Positions 28,643-38,202 are shown, counted from the first letter of the stretch. The stretch: 64,000 nt of DNA from Roseivirga sp. UBA6061 (GCA_002427745.1 DIYF01000152.1:43194-107193), one strand, 5' to 3'. Numbers and translations are program-made. The notes: a model not told the origin generated them from the letters alone.

Positions 28643-29491
28643 TCAGTCAAAATGTGTCATACCGTTTTGCTTGCGAATGACTGTAATCGCTTTATACAGC
28701 ACCAGAATCTCCAGTAGCTCAGCGGGAATCAACATAAAAGACCCAATAAAGGATAAGATTACCGTGAGGGAGAAGCAGGCCGCTACAATTTCGAAAGCCC
28801 CTGCTACTTTGGGTGATTTACCCAGAACAAGCGGCAGGCGAATCAGTGCATAACCGAAAATCAGGCCTGTAGCACCAAAGGTAATCGAATAGATAAGTAC
28901 CAGAATCTCCAGGTCTATGTAGTACAGTCTTACGGAGGCTATATCCATGCCTACCACGACAATCTGCGCTACAATGATGATGGAGGATATGATTTGCAGC
29001 AGGTGGTTTTTAAACAGACTGCCTATAATGACAAAGCCGCGCTGCACAAAGATGACGCTCAGAAGTACACCTGCTTTCACCAGGATGACCGCTCTGTCAC
29101 CGAAGAAGTCTTCACCACTGAACCTGGAGTAGTCAACGATACTTTCAATAAACCTCAGAATGAAATATACAATGGCCAGTATGGTGGCCAGGTTCAGCTG
29201 TCTGATCAGGTAGGCCTTCGTAGGGGACGCTTTGATCATGAACAGCCTGCTCAGCCATGAATCAATATGATAGGCCCCATCTTCACCCGTATCCGATGAT
29301 ACTTCATCGATATCATAATTCAGCGCAGAAAGAATGGTTTTGACGGTATAGTCACGGGGAGTTACCTCTCCGGCCTCTATCCGCTGAATCGTGCGGATGC
29401 TGATGTTACACTTGTCTACGAGCTCTTCCTGGGTCAACCTCTGGGTTTTCCTGAGCTCGGCAATTTTCTTCCCTAATTCCGGTTGTTTCAT
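28643..29491 (-). CDS. XRE-type regulator fused to a membrane domain
   Basis: This is a 282-residue protein. Residues 5-62 form a helix-turn-helix of the XRE/Cro type (GKKIAELRKTQRLTQEELV, then ISIRTIQRIEAG). The rest contains about five or six hydrophobic segments. Such HTH-membrane fusions are common in Bacteroidota; they may link DNA binding to a membrane signal. The neighbour on the same strand is the Ntn amidase gene at 29509, whose stop is 17 bases upstream of this start, so they are probably co-transcribed. Confidence 0.85.
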   Translation of the reverse strand: MKQPELGKKIAELRKTQRLTQEELVDKCNISIRTIQRIEAGEVTPRDYTVKTILSALNYDIDEVSSDTGEDGAYHIDSWLSRLFMIKASPTKAYLIRQLNLATILAIVYFILRFIESIVDYSRFSGEDFFGDRAVILVKAGVLLSVIFVQRGFVIIGSLFKNHLLQIISSIIIVAQIVVVGMDIASVRLYYIDLEILVLIYSITFGATGLIFGYALIRLPLVLGKSPKVAGAFEIVAACFSLTVILSFIGSFMLIPAELLEILVLYKAITVIRKQNGMTHFD

Positions 29492-29508
29492 AGTGAAGAC
29501 TTTTTGAT

Positions 29509-30669
29509 TTACTGATCAGTGTTACTTTTCCAGGCGGTAAACGACCAATATCCATTTTCATGCAAACTCATAGTCATTTGTTTGCTTTGTTCATCGAAGC
29601 CAAAAGCAATGCTGATCTTTTCTTCAGGCAAATAAAACATATTTTCTGACTGAGGAAGCAAAGGAACCACCTGTCCGTTGCTAAACGTTACCCGGATACT
29701 CTTTTCAGCTTCCTGCACCAGGATATCTCCCAAAAAGGAGTTGTGGTATTTACCCGAAACCTTTGTGAGCGCTTCACCGGACAGCTCAATGGCTGTAGGT
29801 TCGGTCCATGCTATATCCCGGTTTTCAGTAAGTGCTGCCAGGTCGCTGAAGGAGTAAGATCGGGCTCCCCTGGAAAGCATGTCATTGATATTGGTCTTAA
29901 TGGTGGTTCCGGGGTCGTGCTTTGAAAAGAACCACACATCTCCCGTAGTCAGGTTCTGTACGTTGGAGTACATGGTGCCTCCGTTCTTTTGGGCCGTTTC
30001 CCGGCATATTTGCATCATAGTAGCTAGGCTGGCACCCTGTTGGGTAATAAGCCTCGAGGCAATAGGGTACCTCCAGCAGTAAGCACCATCTTCATTGCCA
30101 CAAATATCGAAGTTGGTAGAAACCAGGGGCTGACCTTTCTCCACCAATTGGATTCCTGAGGGGCTGATGAGAGCAAAACGACCCTGACGGTCAGACACAT
30201 GCATTTGGGCTCCGGTGAAGCCGTTTTGGAACCAATACTCCTCAAAAAAAGCGATGACCTCTTCCACCGAACTCATGTTGGCCAGGAGGTGTGGGAGGAT
30301 CTGATCATCTCCCTTTTCAAATGGTTTTTTGGTACTGTGGTCCAGCCTCTTTACTGGGCTGATGGCATTGAAATCGAAGGTGAGTCCGGCTTCGTTCATG
30401 CCTCCCTGTATGCCACCACCCATTCCTTCCCGGGGCGAAAAATAGGAGAGGGTATAGTAGCCATATTTTGCATTGCCTGACCTGGGAAATACATTGATAA
30501 AGTTGGCTACTCCAAAGGGACCGTCTTCATTGTTGGCTGTCCAGACATGTCCGTTGTGAGCAATGCCACTCACGATAGTACAGGATATGGCATTTGTGGA
30601 ACTGAGCCATATGAGAGCCGCCATGGCTGAAAAAAGCCGGAGGTTTGAAAGTATTAAAGTGTTTTTCAT
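29509..30669 (-). CDS. secreted Ntn-hydrolase (linear amide C-N hydrolase / C59-like) with C-terminal beta domain
   Basis: This is a 386-residue protein. The signal peptide ends at AIS, so cleavage would expose Cys30 as the N-terminal nucleophile, as in choloylglycine-hydrolase-like enzymes. The core includes WTANNEDGPFG and GGIQGGMNEAGLTFDFNA. Residues from about 310 form a separate beta-rich domain (LSGEALTKVSGKYHNSFLG) like the lipocalin-like DUF3471 tail often found on secreted hydrolases. The expected activity is cleavage of an amide bond outside the cytoplasm; the substrate is unknown. It is probably co-transcribed with the downstream XRE-membrane gene. Confidence 0.82.
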   Translation of the reverse strand: MKNTLILSNLRLFSAMAALIWLSSTNAISCTIVSGIAHNGHVWTANNEDGPFGVANFINVFPRSGNAKYGYYTLSYFSPREGMGGGIQGGMNEAGLTFDFNAISPVKRLDHSTKKPFEKGDDQILPHLLANMSSVEEVIAFFEEYWFQNGFTGAQMHVSDRQGRFALISPSGIQLVEKGQPLVSTNFDICGNEDGAYCWRYPIASRLITQQGASLATMMQICRETAQKNGGTMYSNVQNLTTGDVWFFSKHDPGTTIKTNINDMLSRGARSYSFSDLAALTENRDIAWTEPTAIELSGEALTKVSGKYHNSFLGDILVQEAEKSIRVTFSNGQVVPLLPQSENMFYLPEEKISIAFGFDEQSKQMTMSLHENGYWSFTAWKSNTDQ

Positions 30670-30895
30670 GACTATTTAAAATTAGTTGTGATACATGTGT
30701 TTTTGACTGGTGGCAATTTGGGCCAACACTATAAAAAAGCCCAGAAATCGGGCGTTACTTTACCCGCCATTAACCCGCCATTTGCATTTAATGCCCATTC
30801 AAGGCCCTTTTTTGGATATTGGTCCGCCAAACAGTTTGACCACTGCATGGGTTGATACAAGGAATCAAAAGCAGACCAAAAGGCTTGGGGTTACT

Positions 30896-31294
30896 ATGAG
30901 TCGACAGCAAATGTCTATTGTATTGAAAGTGGCAGCAATCTATAACCTCCTCTGGGGCGCCTGGGTAGTGCTATTCCCAAATCACTTTTTTGAATTAGTC
31001 GGTATGGAACCTCCGCTTCATACCATGATCTGGCAGGGGATGGGGATGGTCATCGGGGTATATGGCCTCGGGTATTGGTGGGCAGCCCAGGATCCTCTGG
31101 TGCACTGGCCCATTGTGATGGTCGGTTTTCTGGGCAAGCTCTTCGGGCCCATCGGCTTCTTTTTCAATTACGCTCAGGGTAATGTGTCTTTTGACTTTTT
31201 TTATACTCTCCTCACCAATGACGTTCTCTGGTGGATACCTTTCTTCCTGATACTGAGAAAGGCCTACCGGGCCGGTAAAATCAAGTGGGTTTAG
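30896..31294 (+). CDS. small four-helix membrane protein
   Basis: This 132-residue protein starts at the ATG in ttactATGagtcg. A longer frame upstream to 30710 runs through an intergenic hairpin region and does not look coding. Four hydrophobic helices are visible: near residues 8-25, 40-60, 70-90 and 105-120. The sequence is rich in Trp and Phe (WGAWVVLFPNHFFELVGM). I cannot assign a family. Its stop overlaps the stop of the convergent gene at 31291 by four bases. Confidence 0.7.
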   Translation: MSRQQMSIVLKVAAIYNLLWGAWVVLFPNHFFELVGMEPPLHTMIWQGMGMVIGVYGLGYWWAAQDPLVHWPIVMVGFLGKLFGPIGFFFNYAQGNVSFDFFYTLLTNDVLWWIPFFLILRKAYRAGKIKWV

Positions 31295-31692
31295 TACTGG
31301 TTTTTCAGGGTTCTGTATTCCAGTGAAATGACCCATACCACTACGAATAGTTCCAGTATGAGGTAGGCAAACCCGAGAGGTTTAATAAGCCCGAAATGCC
31401 TTAGCACCAGACTGAAAGAAACCACTAAGTAGGAAGTATTGAGAACCATAACGATTCTCAAAAACGGCTTCCAGTTGATTTTGATAAACCGGTGACAGCA
31501 AAAGGAGTAAGCAAACAGGCCTATGGCGATTGTGGCGAGGAGGTATAAAACCTGTGCAGGAATGCCGAAAAGAGGTTCAAGCATGGCCAGGAGCATCAGA
31601 GACATAAAACTGACCATGGCTCCGAGGGCATCGACAAGGAACATCAGTTTGGGGGTGGAGGTGATTCGGGTGATTTGTTTGGAAATAGTCAT
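31291..31692 (-). CDS. hypothetical four-helix membrane protein
   Basis: This is a 133-residue inner-membrane protein with four predicted helices and a positively charged loop (CCHRFIKINWKPFLR). No family is recognised with confidence. It is the last gene of a tight leftward unit with the DUF1801 gene (12-base gap) and the 32127-32774 gene (8-base gap). Confidence 0.7.
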   Translation of the reverse strand: MTISKQITRITSTPKLMFLVDALGAMVSFMSLMLLAMLEPLFGIPAQVLYLLATIAIGLFAYSFCCHRFIKINWKPFLRIVMVLNTSYLVVSFSLVLRHFGLIKPLGFAYLILELFVVVWVISLEYRTLKNQY

Positions 31693-31704
31693 AAGGCTCA
31701 GAGT

Positions 31705-32118
31705 TCAATGCCATCTGGCATCCTTACTTTTTTCTATAAGCCGTCTGAGTATGTTCAGATCAATATCAGCCAGCTTATTGATATACAAACAGCCTTTGCC
31801 CCATTTACATTTACCGAGTGATTTGAGCAGTGCTTCCTGCTGACTGATATCGAAGGTAAGGTATACCGTGAGCTTTGTCTTTCGGGGAGCAAAGCCCACA
31901 TGAAACCACTCCAGTTCCTCTTTTTGATTTTTACGGGTATAAGTGTATTTACCAAAACCGATAATAAAATTGTCTCCCCACACTTTGGGTGGATGGCCGG
32001 TTACTTCCTTCATCAGGGCGAGCAATTGTCTGCTATCTGCCTGCTTAGAGGCGTTGTCTACACTTTCAATAAAGGCATCAACGCTCTTATCCGTTTCCCT
32101 GTTTACAAGACCTGGCAT
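31705..32118 (-). CDS. DUF1801 (YdhG-like) protein
   Basis: This is a 137-residue cytoplasmic protein with the DUF1801 pattern: VDAFIESV near the start, the GHPPKVWGDNFIIGFGKYTY core, and WFHVGFAPRKTKLTVYL. The fold is small and alpha-beta. Biochemical function is unknown; family members are sometimes linked to iron-related or stress proteins by name only. It is the middle gene of a three-gene leftward unit. Confidence 0.88.
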   Translation of the reverse strand: MPGLVNRETDKSVDAFIESVDNASKQADSRQLLALMKEVTGHPPKVWGDNFIIGFGKYTYTRKNQKEELEWFHVGFAPRKTKLTVYLTFDISQQEALLKSLGKCKWGKGCLYINKLADIDLNILRRLIEKSKDARWH

Positions 32119-32126
32119 AGCGTTGG

Positions 32127-32774
32127 TTATTTTGAATTACCATCCTGATCATCTTCTATTTTCACCTTATGAAGGTTCGAGTGAATGGGCATAAACATGT
32201 CAGATTTCAGGCCCCGGGCCAGTTCTGTATTGCCGGTCGCGCTGGCAGCGGCAGCTGCTGTAAGGGCTGTTCCCGTAATCAGCACATCAGCAGTCAGCGT
32301 ACCGTACTTAGACCAGTAGCCTTCCGGCCGATACCTTATCTGGGGAACCTGGTGTCGAATCAACGCTTCCTTTATTTCAAAGATTTGCTGCCAGTGTTTT
32401 ATATGCATTCTGCCTATCAGTTTGCTTCGTAAGGTGCGTTTCTGCCTGATTTCAATCTCCGTTCTTTCCTTTTCAAACTTTTTCTCACGGATAGAAAACA
32501 GACACTTTTCCTTTGGTATCTGCACTGTGGTTTTGTTGGCTAAACGGCAGCTTATGCCCTGATCGGAAATTTCTATCTCTCTGATAAATCGCTTTTGTCG
32601 CCTGGCACAGCGGATATTTGACCAGACATCCAGCAGAATAATAATGGTGGCAAAAAAGAGGATGAACCAGTGGATACGGTAGTAATAAAGCAGCACCAGT
32701 ATGGCCAGCTCTACCAGTATATAAATGCGGTAGTAGAGGTTTTTGTTCTTATCGTTGTCTCTTTGGAAGGTCAT
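32127..32774 (-). CDS. hypothetical membrane-anchored protein
   Basis: This 215-residue protein has two adjacent hydrophobic helices near residues 15-50 (IYILVELAILVLLYYY and LFFATIIILLDVW). They are followed by a cytoplasmic, basic domain that resembles a bacterial PH-like fold (EISDQGISCRLANK, then KKFEKERTEIEI). A short Ala-rich stretch (ALTAAAAASATG) comes near the end. Family not recognised. It is the first gene of the 31291-32774 leftward unit and is divergent from the RNA ligase gene. Confidence 0.65.
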   Translation of the reverse strand: MTFQRDNDKNKNLYYRIYILVELAILVLLYYYRIHWFILFFATIIILLDVWSNIRCARRQKRFIREIEISDQGISCRLANKTTVQIPKEKCLFSIREKKFEKERTEIEIRQKRTLRSKLIGRMHIKHWQQIFEIKEALIRHQVPQIRYRPEGYWSKYGTLTADVLITGTALTAAAAASATGNTELARGLKSDMFMPIHSNLHKVKIEDDQDGNSK

Positions 32775-32873
32775 CAGTTGGGTGATCTGAGAAGTTTACA
32801 AAAACGACTAAGCCACGTAACGGCTTATTATTTCAATCGGGTAGTAAAAGTTACTCCCATTAAATTTAACACA

Positions 32874-33428
32874 ATGAAAAAATTAAGTACCCTTTACAAG
32901 AAGAATCCTGAGAATTTAGGCAGAATTATCAACGAAGTGAACCCGGAAAACTCATAGGCATTTACCATGGGAGTGGCTACACGGAAGTTTGATGGAACAA
33001 GCTGTGCTATTATCGGAGGAGAGCTCTACAAAAGGTTTGACTTAAAAAAGGGCCGCGTATTGCCGCCCAATGCCATAGCTTGTCAGGAACCGGATGAAAA
33101 GAGCGGCCATCATCCTTTTTGGGTGAAATGTGAACGGGAAGACAAGTCTAATAAATGGCACTTTGTGGCTTTTGATGCGCTTGTTAACATGGAAGACGGC
33201 ACTTATGAACTGTGTGGCGAGAAAGTGCAGGGCAACCCTGAAAAGATAGAAGGTCATCAGCTAATCAGACATGGTTCGGAAAAGCTGGAGGTAACTGACC
33301 TCTCTTTCGAAGGGTTGAGAAGCTACCTTGAACAGGCCGATATTGAAGGCATTGTTTTCCATCATAAAGATGACGACCGCATGTGCAAAATCAGGAAAAC
33401 TGATTTTGGTATAAAACGGAACAGATAA
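32874..33428 (+). pseudogene. Rnl1-family (DUF5565-like) RNA ligase interrupted by an in-frame TAG
   Basis: One reading frame runs from ATG 32874 to TAA at 33428, broken only by TAG at codon 28 (32955-32957). Before it lies MKKLSTLYKKNPENLGRII and EVNPENS; after it, ATRKFDGTS with the nucleophilic Lys38 (motif I). Further on are FVAFDAL (IIIa), EGIVFHH (IV) and CKIRKTDFG (V). This is the complete nucleotidyltransferase core of an ATP-dependent RNA ligase. TGG to TAG, a Trp to stop change, is the simplest explanation. Translation could restart at ATG 32967, which keeps all motifs but loses 31 residues, so partial activity is possible. An IS4-type transposase gene lies just downstream. Confidence 0.82.
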
Positions 33429-33505
33429 AGTATAGAGGGGGCTCAAAAGTCATGCAAACCGTCATTATGAATGAAATGAAGTAATCTCAAACTTAGTTTC
33501 GGGTT

Positions 33506-34858
33506 TCAAGAGGAGATTGCCTGCCTCTGCTGCCATAGCCGTGAGTTTAAGGGTTTAAGTTTCTGGTAGTAAGAGGTTTTACCTTTCTTTTTTTCAAGTG
33601 CCAGGAGCTTTATCGGTATGTTTTTGAGGTATGATAAGATTGTTTCAGGAGATTGATATCCAAGACTTACCCTTCGGAGCTGACCTGATAGGTTAAATGC
33701 AAGCTTGTAGTATTTCCACAGGCTGCCACAGTAAGTGGTTTTCTTACGGATAATATTGTGGTCTAGCCAACAATAGAGCTTCCAGTGTAATAGTAACCAG
33801 ATTAACTTTCCTAAGAGTTGACATTCAAATCGATCTATCTTAACCTCTTTGAGATCGTTGATTCTAGCCTGTGACTTCCATACTTTGAATATGAGTTCTA
33901 TCTGCCAACGAAGACTATAAGTAGGCTGTACGTGTTGAGCAGGTAAGTCATCGGCCTCAGTATTGGTTACAAAAAGGTTTAGTTTAGCCCGGTTACGGAA
34001 GTTATCCGAAACTTGATGGCCATAGCTTCGAGCTTGCTTTTGGGTCTTTTTTATTCTTTTCTGATAAGTCTGTTGGTCAACACATGACAAGATCAACCTT
34101 GCGGCCAGTTTGGCTTCCTTTCCAAGGAGTACATGATATTCCAAATAAGGCAGGTTATATCTTTTAAGCTTTTTTACACAAGCTTTAAGGTCTAGTTCTT
34201 TATCAGGTTGATCAGCATAATAGATTTTAATTTGAGGAGCTAGTCGATTGACGAAAAAAGCACCGTTTTGATCTATCTTCTTCATGTAGTCAGCCGTACA
34301 ATAACCCAGGTCTCTGATGAACAGGTCACCTTCAGCAATGTCATGGGTATGATCTCTGGAATCTGACTGGTCATTAGATAGCCCACTAGTAAGTCTGGCA
34401 TCCATCGGTGTACCTGAAAGCAGGTCATATTCATATTGAATGCTGATCATAGCCGCTGAAAAGTTGGTCACCCCTCCATAACCTTGATAGCGCTCTGCAT
34501 ACCTTTCCGGGAGTGCAAAACGGGTAGAGTCCTTGATACGTACACGATTAAACCTTTCATAAATTCCTTTATCAATGTCTGAGGGTATGTGAAGGTTTAA
34601 TAAGTGAGACAGTACTGCTTTGAGTAATCGAACTGCTTTATGGTTAAAGCGATTCTGCAGGCTCTGTTTAGTAAAGCTTAAGCCAAAATGTTGGTAAAGC
34701 TCGCCCACTAGATCCAGTAAGCTCAATTTTCTACCAGGTTGATGAGCAAACAGAACCAGGTTTAAGAAAGAGTAGGTAGTCAGCTTTGACTTACGTTGAA
34801 CAAAACCGCTTTTCCGGCCTAAGTTTTCGATGAAAGCTGGATTGAAAAAGTCAGCCAA
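33506..34858 (-). CDS. IS4-family transposase
   Basis: This is a 450-residue DDE transposase. The conserved acidic residues appear in RIKDSTRFALP (first D) and FIRDLGYCTADY (second D), and the C-terminal YREK signature Y-(2)-R-(3)-E-(6)-K is exact in YSLRWQIELIFKVWKS, which defines the IS4 family. The frame is intact and of full length, so it may be active. I could not find convincing terminal inverted repeats or a target duplication in the 70 bases to the left or 150 bases to the right, so element ends are not given. Confidence 0.93.
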   Translation of the reverse strand: MADFFNPAFIENLGRKSGFVQRKSKLTTYSFLNLVLFAHQPGRKLSLLDLVGELYQHFGLSFTKQSLQNRFNHKAVRLLKAVLSHLLNLHIPSDIDKGIYERFNRVRIKDSTRFALPERYAERYQGYGGVTNFSAAMISIQYEYDLLSGTPMDARLTSGLSNDQSDSRDHTHDIAEGDLFIRDLGYCTADYMKKIDQNGAFFVNRLAPQIKIYYADQPDKELDLKACVKKLKRYNLPYLEYHVLLGKEAKLAARLILSCVDQQTYQKRIKKTQKQARSYGHQVSDNFRNRAKLNLFVTNTEADDLPAQHVQPTYSLRWQIELIFKVWKSQARINDLKEVKIDRFECQLLGKLIWLLLHWKLYCWLDHNIIRKKTTYCGSLWKYYKLAFNLSGQLRRVSLGYQSPETILSYLKNIPIKLLALEKKKGKTSYYQKLKPLNSRLWQQRQAISS

Positions 34859-34935
34859 AAAATCTTTGATTCCGGTTGATTACCAAGGAATTAGTCAAGT
34901 TTTTCTCACCGAAAAATCGTATATTCAATCAAAAC

Positions 34936-34973
34936 AAAGGGCGGCTTTCCCTTCTAGAATCACCGCCCTTTTT
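34936..34973. terminator. strong hairpin upstream of the IS4 transposase
   Basis: AAAGGGCGG and CCGCCCTTT form a perfect 9-bp stem around an 18-base loop with A-rich left and T-rich right flanks, so it could terminate in both directions and shield the transposase from outside transcription. The rest of 34859-35190 holds no gene. It contains a degraded copy of the dispersed gcaatgac-type repeat near 35085-35130 and a short hairpin TCAGGG / CCCTGA at the stop of the next gene. Confidence 0.65.
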
Positions 34974-35190
34974 ACATAATAACTTAAAACGAAAATGGGA
35001 AAAATGACTCAGATCCCCAAAGGGGATTCTACTCCCTAACCCATTTTCAAATCTTCAACATTCGATTTGGTGGATCTTAAACTGACGGCTATGGCCTCTG
35101 CTGCAGGCAGGCTTCACTATGTTCGCAATGACTCCATACTTTTGCCCCCCTCTTTTGTGGAATTTGCATTCTAACGCTCAGGGTTGTCAA

Positions 35191-36840
35191 TCAGCCCTGA
35201 AATATTTTATCCGTCCAGGAATACAGGAAAGTCTCTGTAGGGTCAAGCTGATCACGCACTTGCTTAAAGCGGGTAAAGTTATCGCCATAGATTTCCTGCA
35301 GCTTCTGATAAATATTGATCTCCGGAGTATCCAGTAACTGCCATTGTTTGGCCCAGTGCGGACGCCCTCCCAGTGCCAGCCATTTTTCACCAATCAGCTG
35401 ACAGAATTCCTCCCAGGTTTCCATATAGTTCTGATACCAGGTTTCATCCGGCTGATCTGGAGTTGGCGAACCGGAAAGAAACTCTATCCAGCAGGTATGT
35501 GTAGCAGAGCCTTCAGGCTGGTAGGCTGGAGAGAGCAGCGACTGACTGTTTTTAATAAAGCGTGCATGCAGGGTCACATTGACCGGATAGCGCTTGTAAA
35601 ACTCCTTTTGATTGCATGCCGCATCGTTTACCGCATCTACCACCGCATACCAGGCATCTGAAATCACCTGATAGTAAGGGTCAGTGGTGGCATCCATAGG
35701 AATGGCAAAAGAGAAATCAAGTACCGGAAAGGCTGATTTCTGGTAGTGGTAAAAACGAGTGGCCGGAGCAATGTAATCATCACAGGCCTGGTTGTAGGCG
35801 GCATCGCTCATGATTTTCAGCAGCCCCTCCACGATGCCATGGTCAATGACCCCTCCGGAAGAGAGCTTGGCTATGGTGTTATAGGCTACCTTACCGAATT
35901 TGGTCTCCAGGTTGTCCCAGACCTGACTGGGCACGTTTTGAGGACAGTCGCTGGGAGGAACGCCATCAGAGTTTTTCAGTGCCGTACCCATCTTCTTCCA
36001 GACCTTGGTTTTTTCCAGGTTGGGGAGAAGCTTTAATTCCAGGTCTGTTTTACTGGCATTGAAAGGGAACCAGAAGAGCTCCAGGTAATCAGTACTTTCC
36101 ACCAGGTCCTTTAAGGGGTGGTTGTTGGCATCCGGGGTGCGGCTTACTACATCTGACATAAGGGTGTCGGTAGTATCCTGGCCATGAATGCAGAAGAGAG
36201 GTTCTGCTTTCAGTGTAATATTGATCATGATACCGATGGTACCCAGGTTGACCCTGATAACATCCATGGGGTCATCCGGATTAGCTTCGCTGAAGGTGCG
36301 GACGCTCACATTTTTATTCTCATCTACCAGAATCATATCTACAGAGTACATGAGGTCGGGAATGGTAGGTTGCTCCCAGCCTGTGCCGTGGCAGCCGGCT
36401 CCTACAAAGCCACCGATCTGCAGCTCAGTGGGGATCACGCCATTGGTAGGCAGGGCTACCAGTGGATCGGGGGCAGGATTGTCAGGCCAGTCACCCATGG
36501 TTACAGCCTCCAGGTCGCCCATAGTGGCTCCGGGCTCTATATGGACCAGGTAGAGGCCGTCAGCGGTTTTTTCTTTGGTGACGGTATTCATGGCACTTAC
36601 ATCGATGAGACAGAAGTCTGAATCATCCAGTGTGCCTCCGCCTACGGCTTCATCTGTGAGTACTAAAGGATACCAGGAATGCCGGCCTCCGGTAATACGG
36701 ACTTTCTGTCCTTTGCCTACAGCTGTTTGTACAATGCTGATCAGGTCGTCTTTGTCGGTGGCCTGGTAGAAGTCTCCCGGAGTGGCCGTCAGGGTTTGGG
36801 AGGTGTTCTGCCAGGTGTAATCTGTAATGGGATTGCTCAT
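35191..36840 (-). CDS. FAD-binding oxidoreductase, aldonolactone oxidase type
   Basis: This is a 549-residue flavoprotein of the vanillyl-alcohol-oxidase superfamily. The N-terminal FAD domain contains ITGGRHSWYPL, with His54 in the position that is covalently linked to FAD in relatives. GGFVGAGCHGTGWEQ is the second FAD contact. Near the C-terminus, GRPHWAKQW is the substrate-pocket motif of L-gulonolactone / D-arabinono-lactone oxidases (usually HWGK). At 549 residues it is longer than typical bacterial members, because of insertions around residues 270-340. No signal peptide is evident. Sugar-lactone or related alcohol oxidation is expected. Confidence 0.87.
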   Translation of the reverse strand: MSNPITDYTWQNTSQTLTATPGDFYQATDKDDLISIVQTAVGKGQKVRITGGRHSWYPLVLTDEAVGGGTLDDSDFCLIDVSAMNTVTKEKTADGLYLVHIEPGATMGDLEAVTMGDWPDNPAPDPLVALPTNGVIPTELQIGGFVGAGCHGTGWEQPTIPDLMYSVDMILVDENKNVSVRTFSEANPDDPMDVIRVNLGTIGIMINITLKAEPLFCIHGQDTTDTLMSDVVSRTPDANNHPLKDLVESTDYLELFWFPFNASKTDLELKLLPNLEKTKVWKKMGTALKNSDGVPPSDCPQNVPSQVWDNLETKFGKVAYNTIAKLSSGGVIDHGIVEGLLKIMSDAAYNQACDDYIAPATRFYHYQKSAFPVLDFSFAIPMDATTDPYYQVISDAWYAVVDAVNDAACNQKEFYKRYPVNVTLHARFIKNSQSLLSPAYQPEGSATHTCWIEFLSGSPTPDQPDETWYQNYMETWEEFCQLIGEKWLALGGRPHWAKQWQLLDTPEINIYQKLQEIYGDNFTRFKQVRDQLDPTETFLYSWTDKIFQG

Positions 36841-37028
36841 GGTTCGAGGTGGTTTTGGTTATGGAAAGCCATTGATGGCAAAAAAGTGTCCGGTCTGCTT
36901 GCTAAAATGGAAGATAGCTATGGAATTTAGGTTAAAATTTCTACAATAGCTACTTGAAAAGTGGTTAAAGTAATATAGAATTGCATAATTCTATATTTTT
37001 TGATTATGGCATTGAAGTCCTTCTCCCA

Positions 37029-37664
37029 CTAAGAACCAGGGGTGGGGTGCTTGTGAGCTTGTTGCTTTAGCTTTGTTTCCAGCCACCTGAGTAGCGTTAC
37101 CGACAGCAATACCGTTCCTGAGAAATAAGCCCAGTTTCTCAGCTGGTAGTGAAAAAACATGATAGGAATTCCGTTTCGATAGTCCTCATAGGGCTCATAG
37201 AACATCTCGAAGTATACCATAGCCGGAATGCTGAGCAGGAGCCCTGCCATAAGAATGAGCTTTGTTTTGACTTTGACGGACTGTAATAAGTCTTTAAGAA
37301 CAGGTATGAGGGGAAGCGCGATCAGACTGGTGATAACATGTTCGTTGACCTGATGAAAATTGAAGACTCTGAGACAGTAATCCAGATCAAAGTAGATGGC
37401 TGGCAGAAAGAGAATACGGACTATGGTAACCACCGTTTGAAACTGTTTCTGAACTTCGGGCTTTAAAAATTCAAATACTGCCAGTAGCGCCAATAGTACG
37501 ATGAGGGTCAGCGCAGTTACTGTTCTGAAGTAGTCGGGGATGATATTAAAATCTGCATCAGCATATTGCATGCCCTGCGGGTTTATGAGCAGATCATAAA
37601 ACACGATGCCTCCCAGGAGGTATACAGCAACTTTAAGGTAGCGGAAAGGCTTTTTTTGCTTCAT
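37029..37664 (-). CDS. hypothetical multi-pass membrane protein
   Basis: This 211-residue protein has five or six membrane segments (for example VAVYLLGGIVFYDLLI, TLIVLLALLAVFEFL and LILMAGLLLSIPAMVYF). No conserved motif points to transport or catalysis. It lies alone between an upstream gene 47 bases away on the same strand and a 188-base spacer. Family not recognised. Confidence 0.68.
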   Translation of the reverse strand: MKQKKPFRYLKVAVYLLGGIVFYDLLINPQGMQYADADFNIIPDYFRTVTALTLIVLLALLAVFEFLKPEVQKQFQTVVTIVRILFLPAIYFDLDYCLRVFNFHQVNEHVITSLIALPLIPVLKDLLQSVKVKTKLILMAGLLLSIPAMVYFEMFYEPYEDYRNGIPIMFFHYQLRNWAYFSGTVLLSVTLLRWLETKLKQQAHKHPTPGS

Positions 37665-37710
37665 TACATGCTGTGGTGAGATTTTCTATCTGATGAGGAA
37701 AGTCATGAGA

Positions 37711-38202
37711 CTACTGCTTTATGATTCTTCTGGCCTCTGCCAGCGCAGCAGAAGTATGAAAGTTGGCAAGGGTCTGCTTCATTCTCATTCCACCATTTTC
37801 CTGATCACTGGAAATCATGGCAATTTCCTTTAATAAAGGAAGCGGTTCTAGTTGAGACTGTTCCGCTTCTGCTACAAGGATGGCCAGCGTACTCAGAGTA
37901 TCACGGTAGTCATTGGGACAGTCAGCTAATGATATAGCAAGTAGCCCTCTTTTGAGATAGTCATATCTTTTTCTGTTGCGCAATTTCTTACGAGCGAAAT
38001 TCGCATATCCTTCTATGTATTCGGGTAGGTGCCTCTTACTTTTAACTGCGAACCGGAAGGCCGTTCTGAACTCCGAATTTCCTGCAGAATACTTGTCGAC
38101 CCATTTTTCAAGTGTATTGTTCCATCGCCTGTATGATTTGGATCCCGGCTGCTTAGCGGCAGTGGCCCAATACTCAATTTCACTTTTCAATTCCGGATCC
38201 AT
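37711..38202 (-). CDS. hypothetical alpha-helical protein
   Basis: This is a 163-residue soluble protein that is mostly helical and basic in its first half (ARKKLRNRKRYDYLKRG). The ATG at 38202 is used; a TTG directly before it would add one residue. Nothing in it identifies a function. It is followed 47 bases later by the membrane gene at 37029, which could be in the same unit. Confidence 0.62.
   Translation of the reverse strand: MDPELKSEIEYWATAAKQPGSKSYRRWNNTLEKWVDKYSAGNSEFRTAFRFAVKSKRHLPEYIEGYANFARKKLRNRKRYDYLKRGLLAISLADCPNDYRDTLSTLAILVAEAEQSQLEPLPLLKEIAMISSDQENGGMRMKQTLANFHTSAALAEARRIIKQ

Noticed and set aside
30728..30756. Terminator-like hairpin (GCCC..GGGC with T6 on the minus strand) between the C59-like amidase and the small membrane protein
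   Set aside because: The stem is only four or five pairs, and its leftward orientation has no gene directly upstream to serve; it may be a chance hairpin.
33506..35130. Inverted repeats (acggctatggc) flanking the IS4 transposase as terminal repeats
   Set aside because: The left copy codes for the last residues of the transposase and the right copy lies in a dispersed repeat about 230 bases beyond the start; the match is 11 bases and may be chance.
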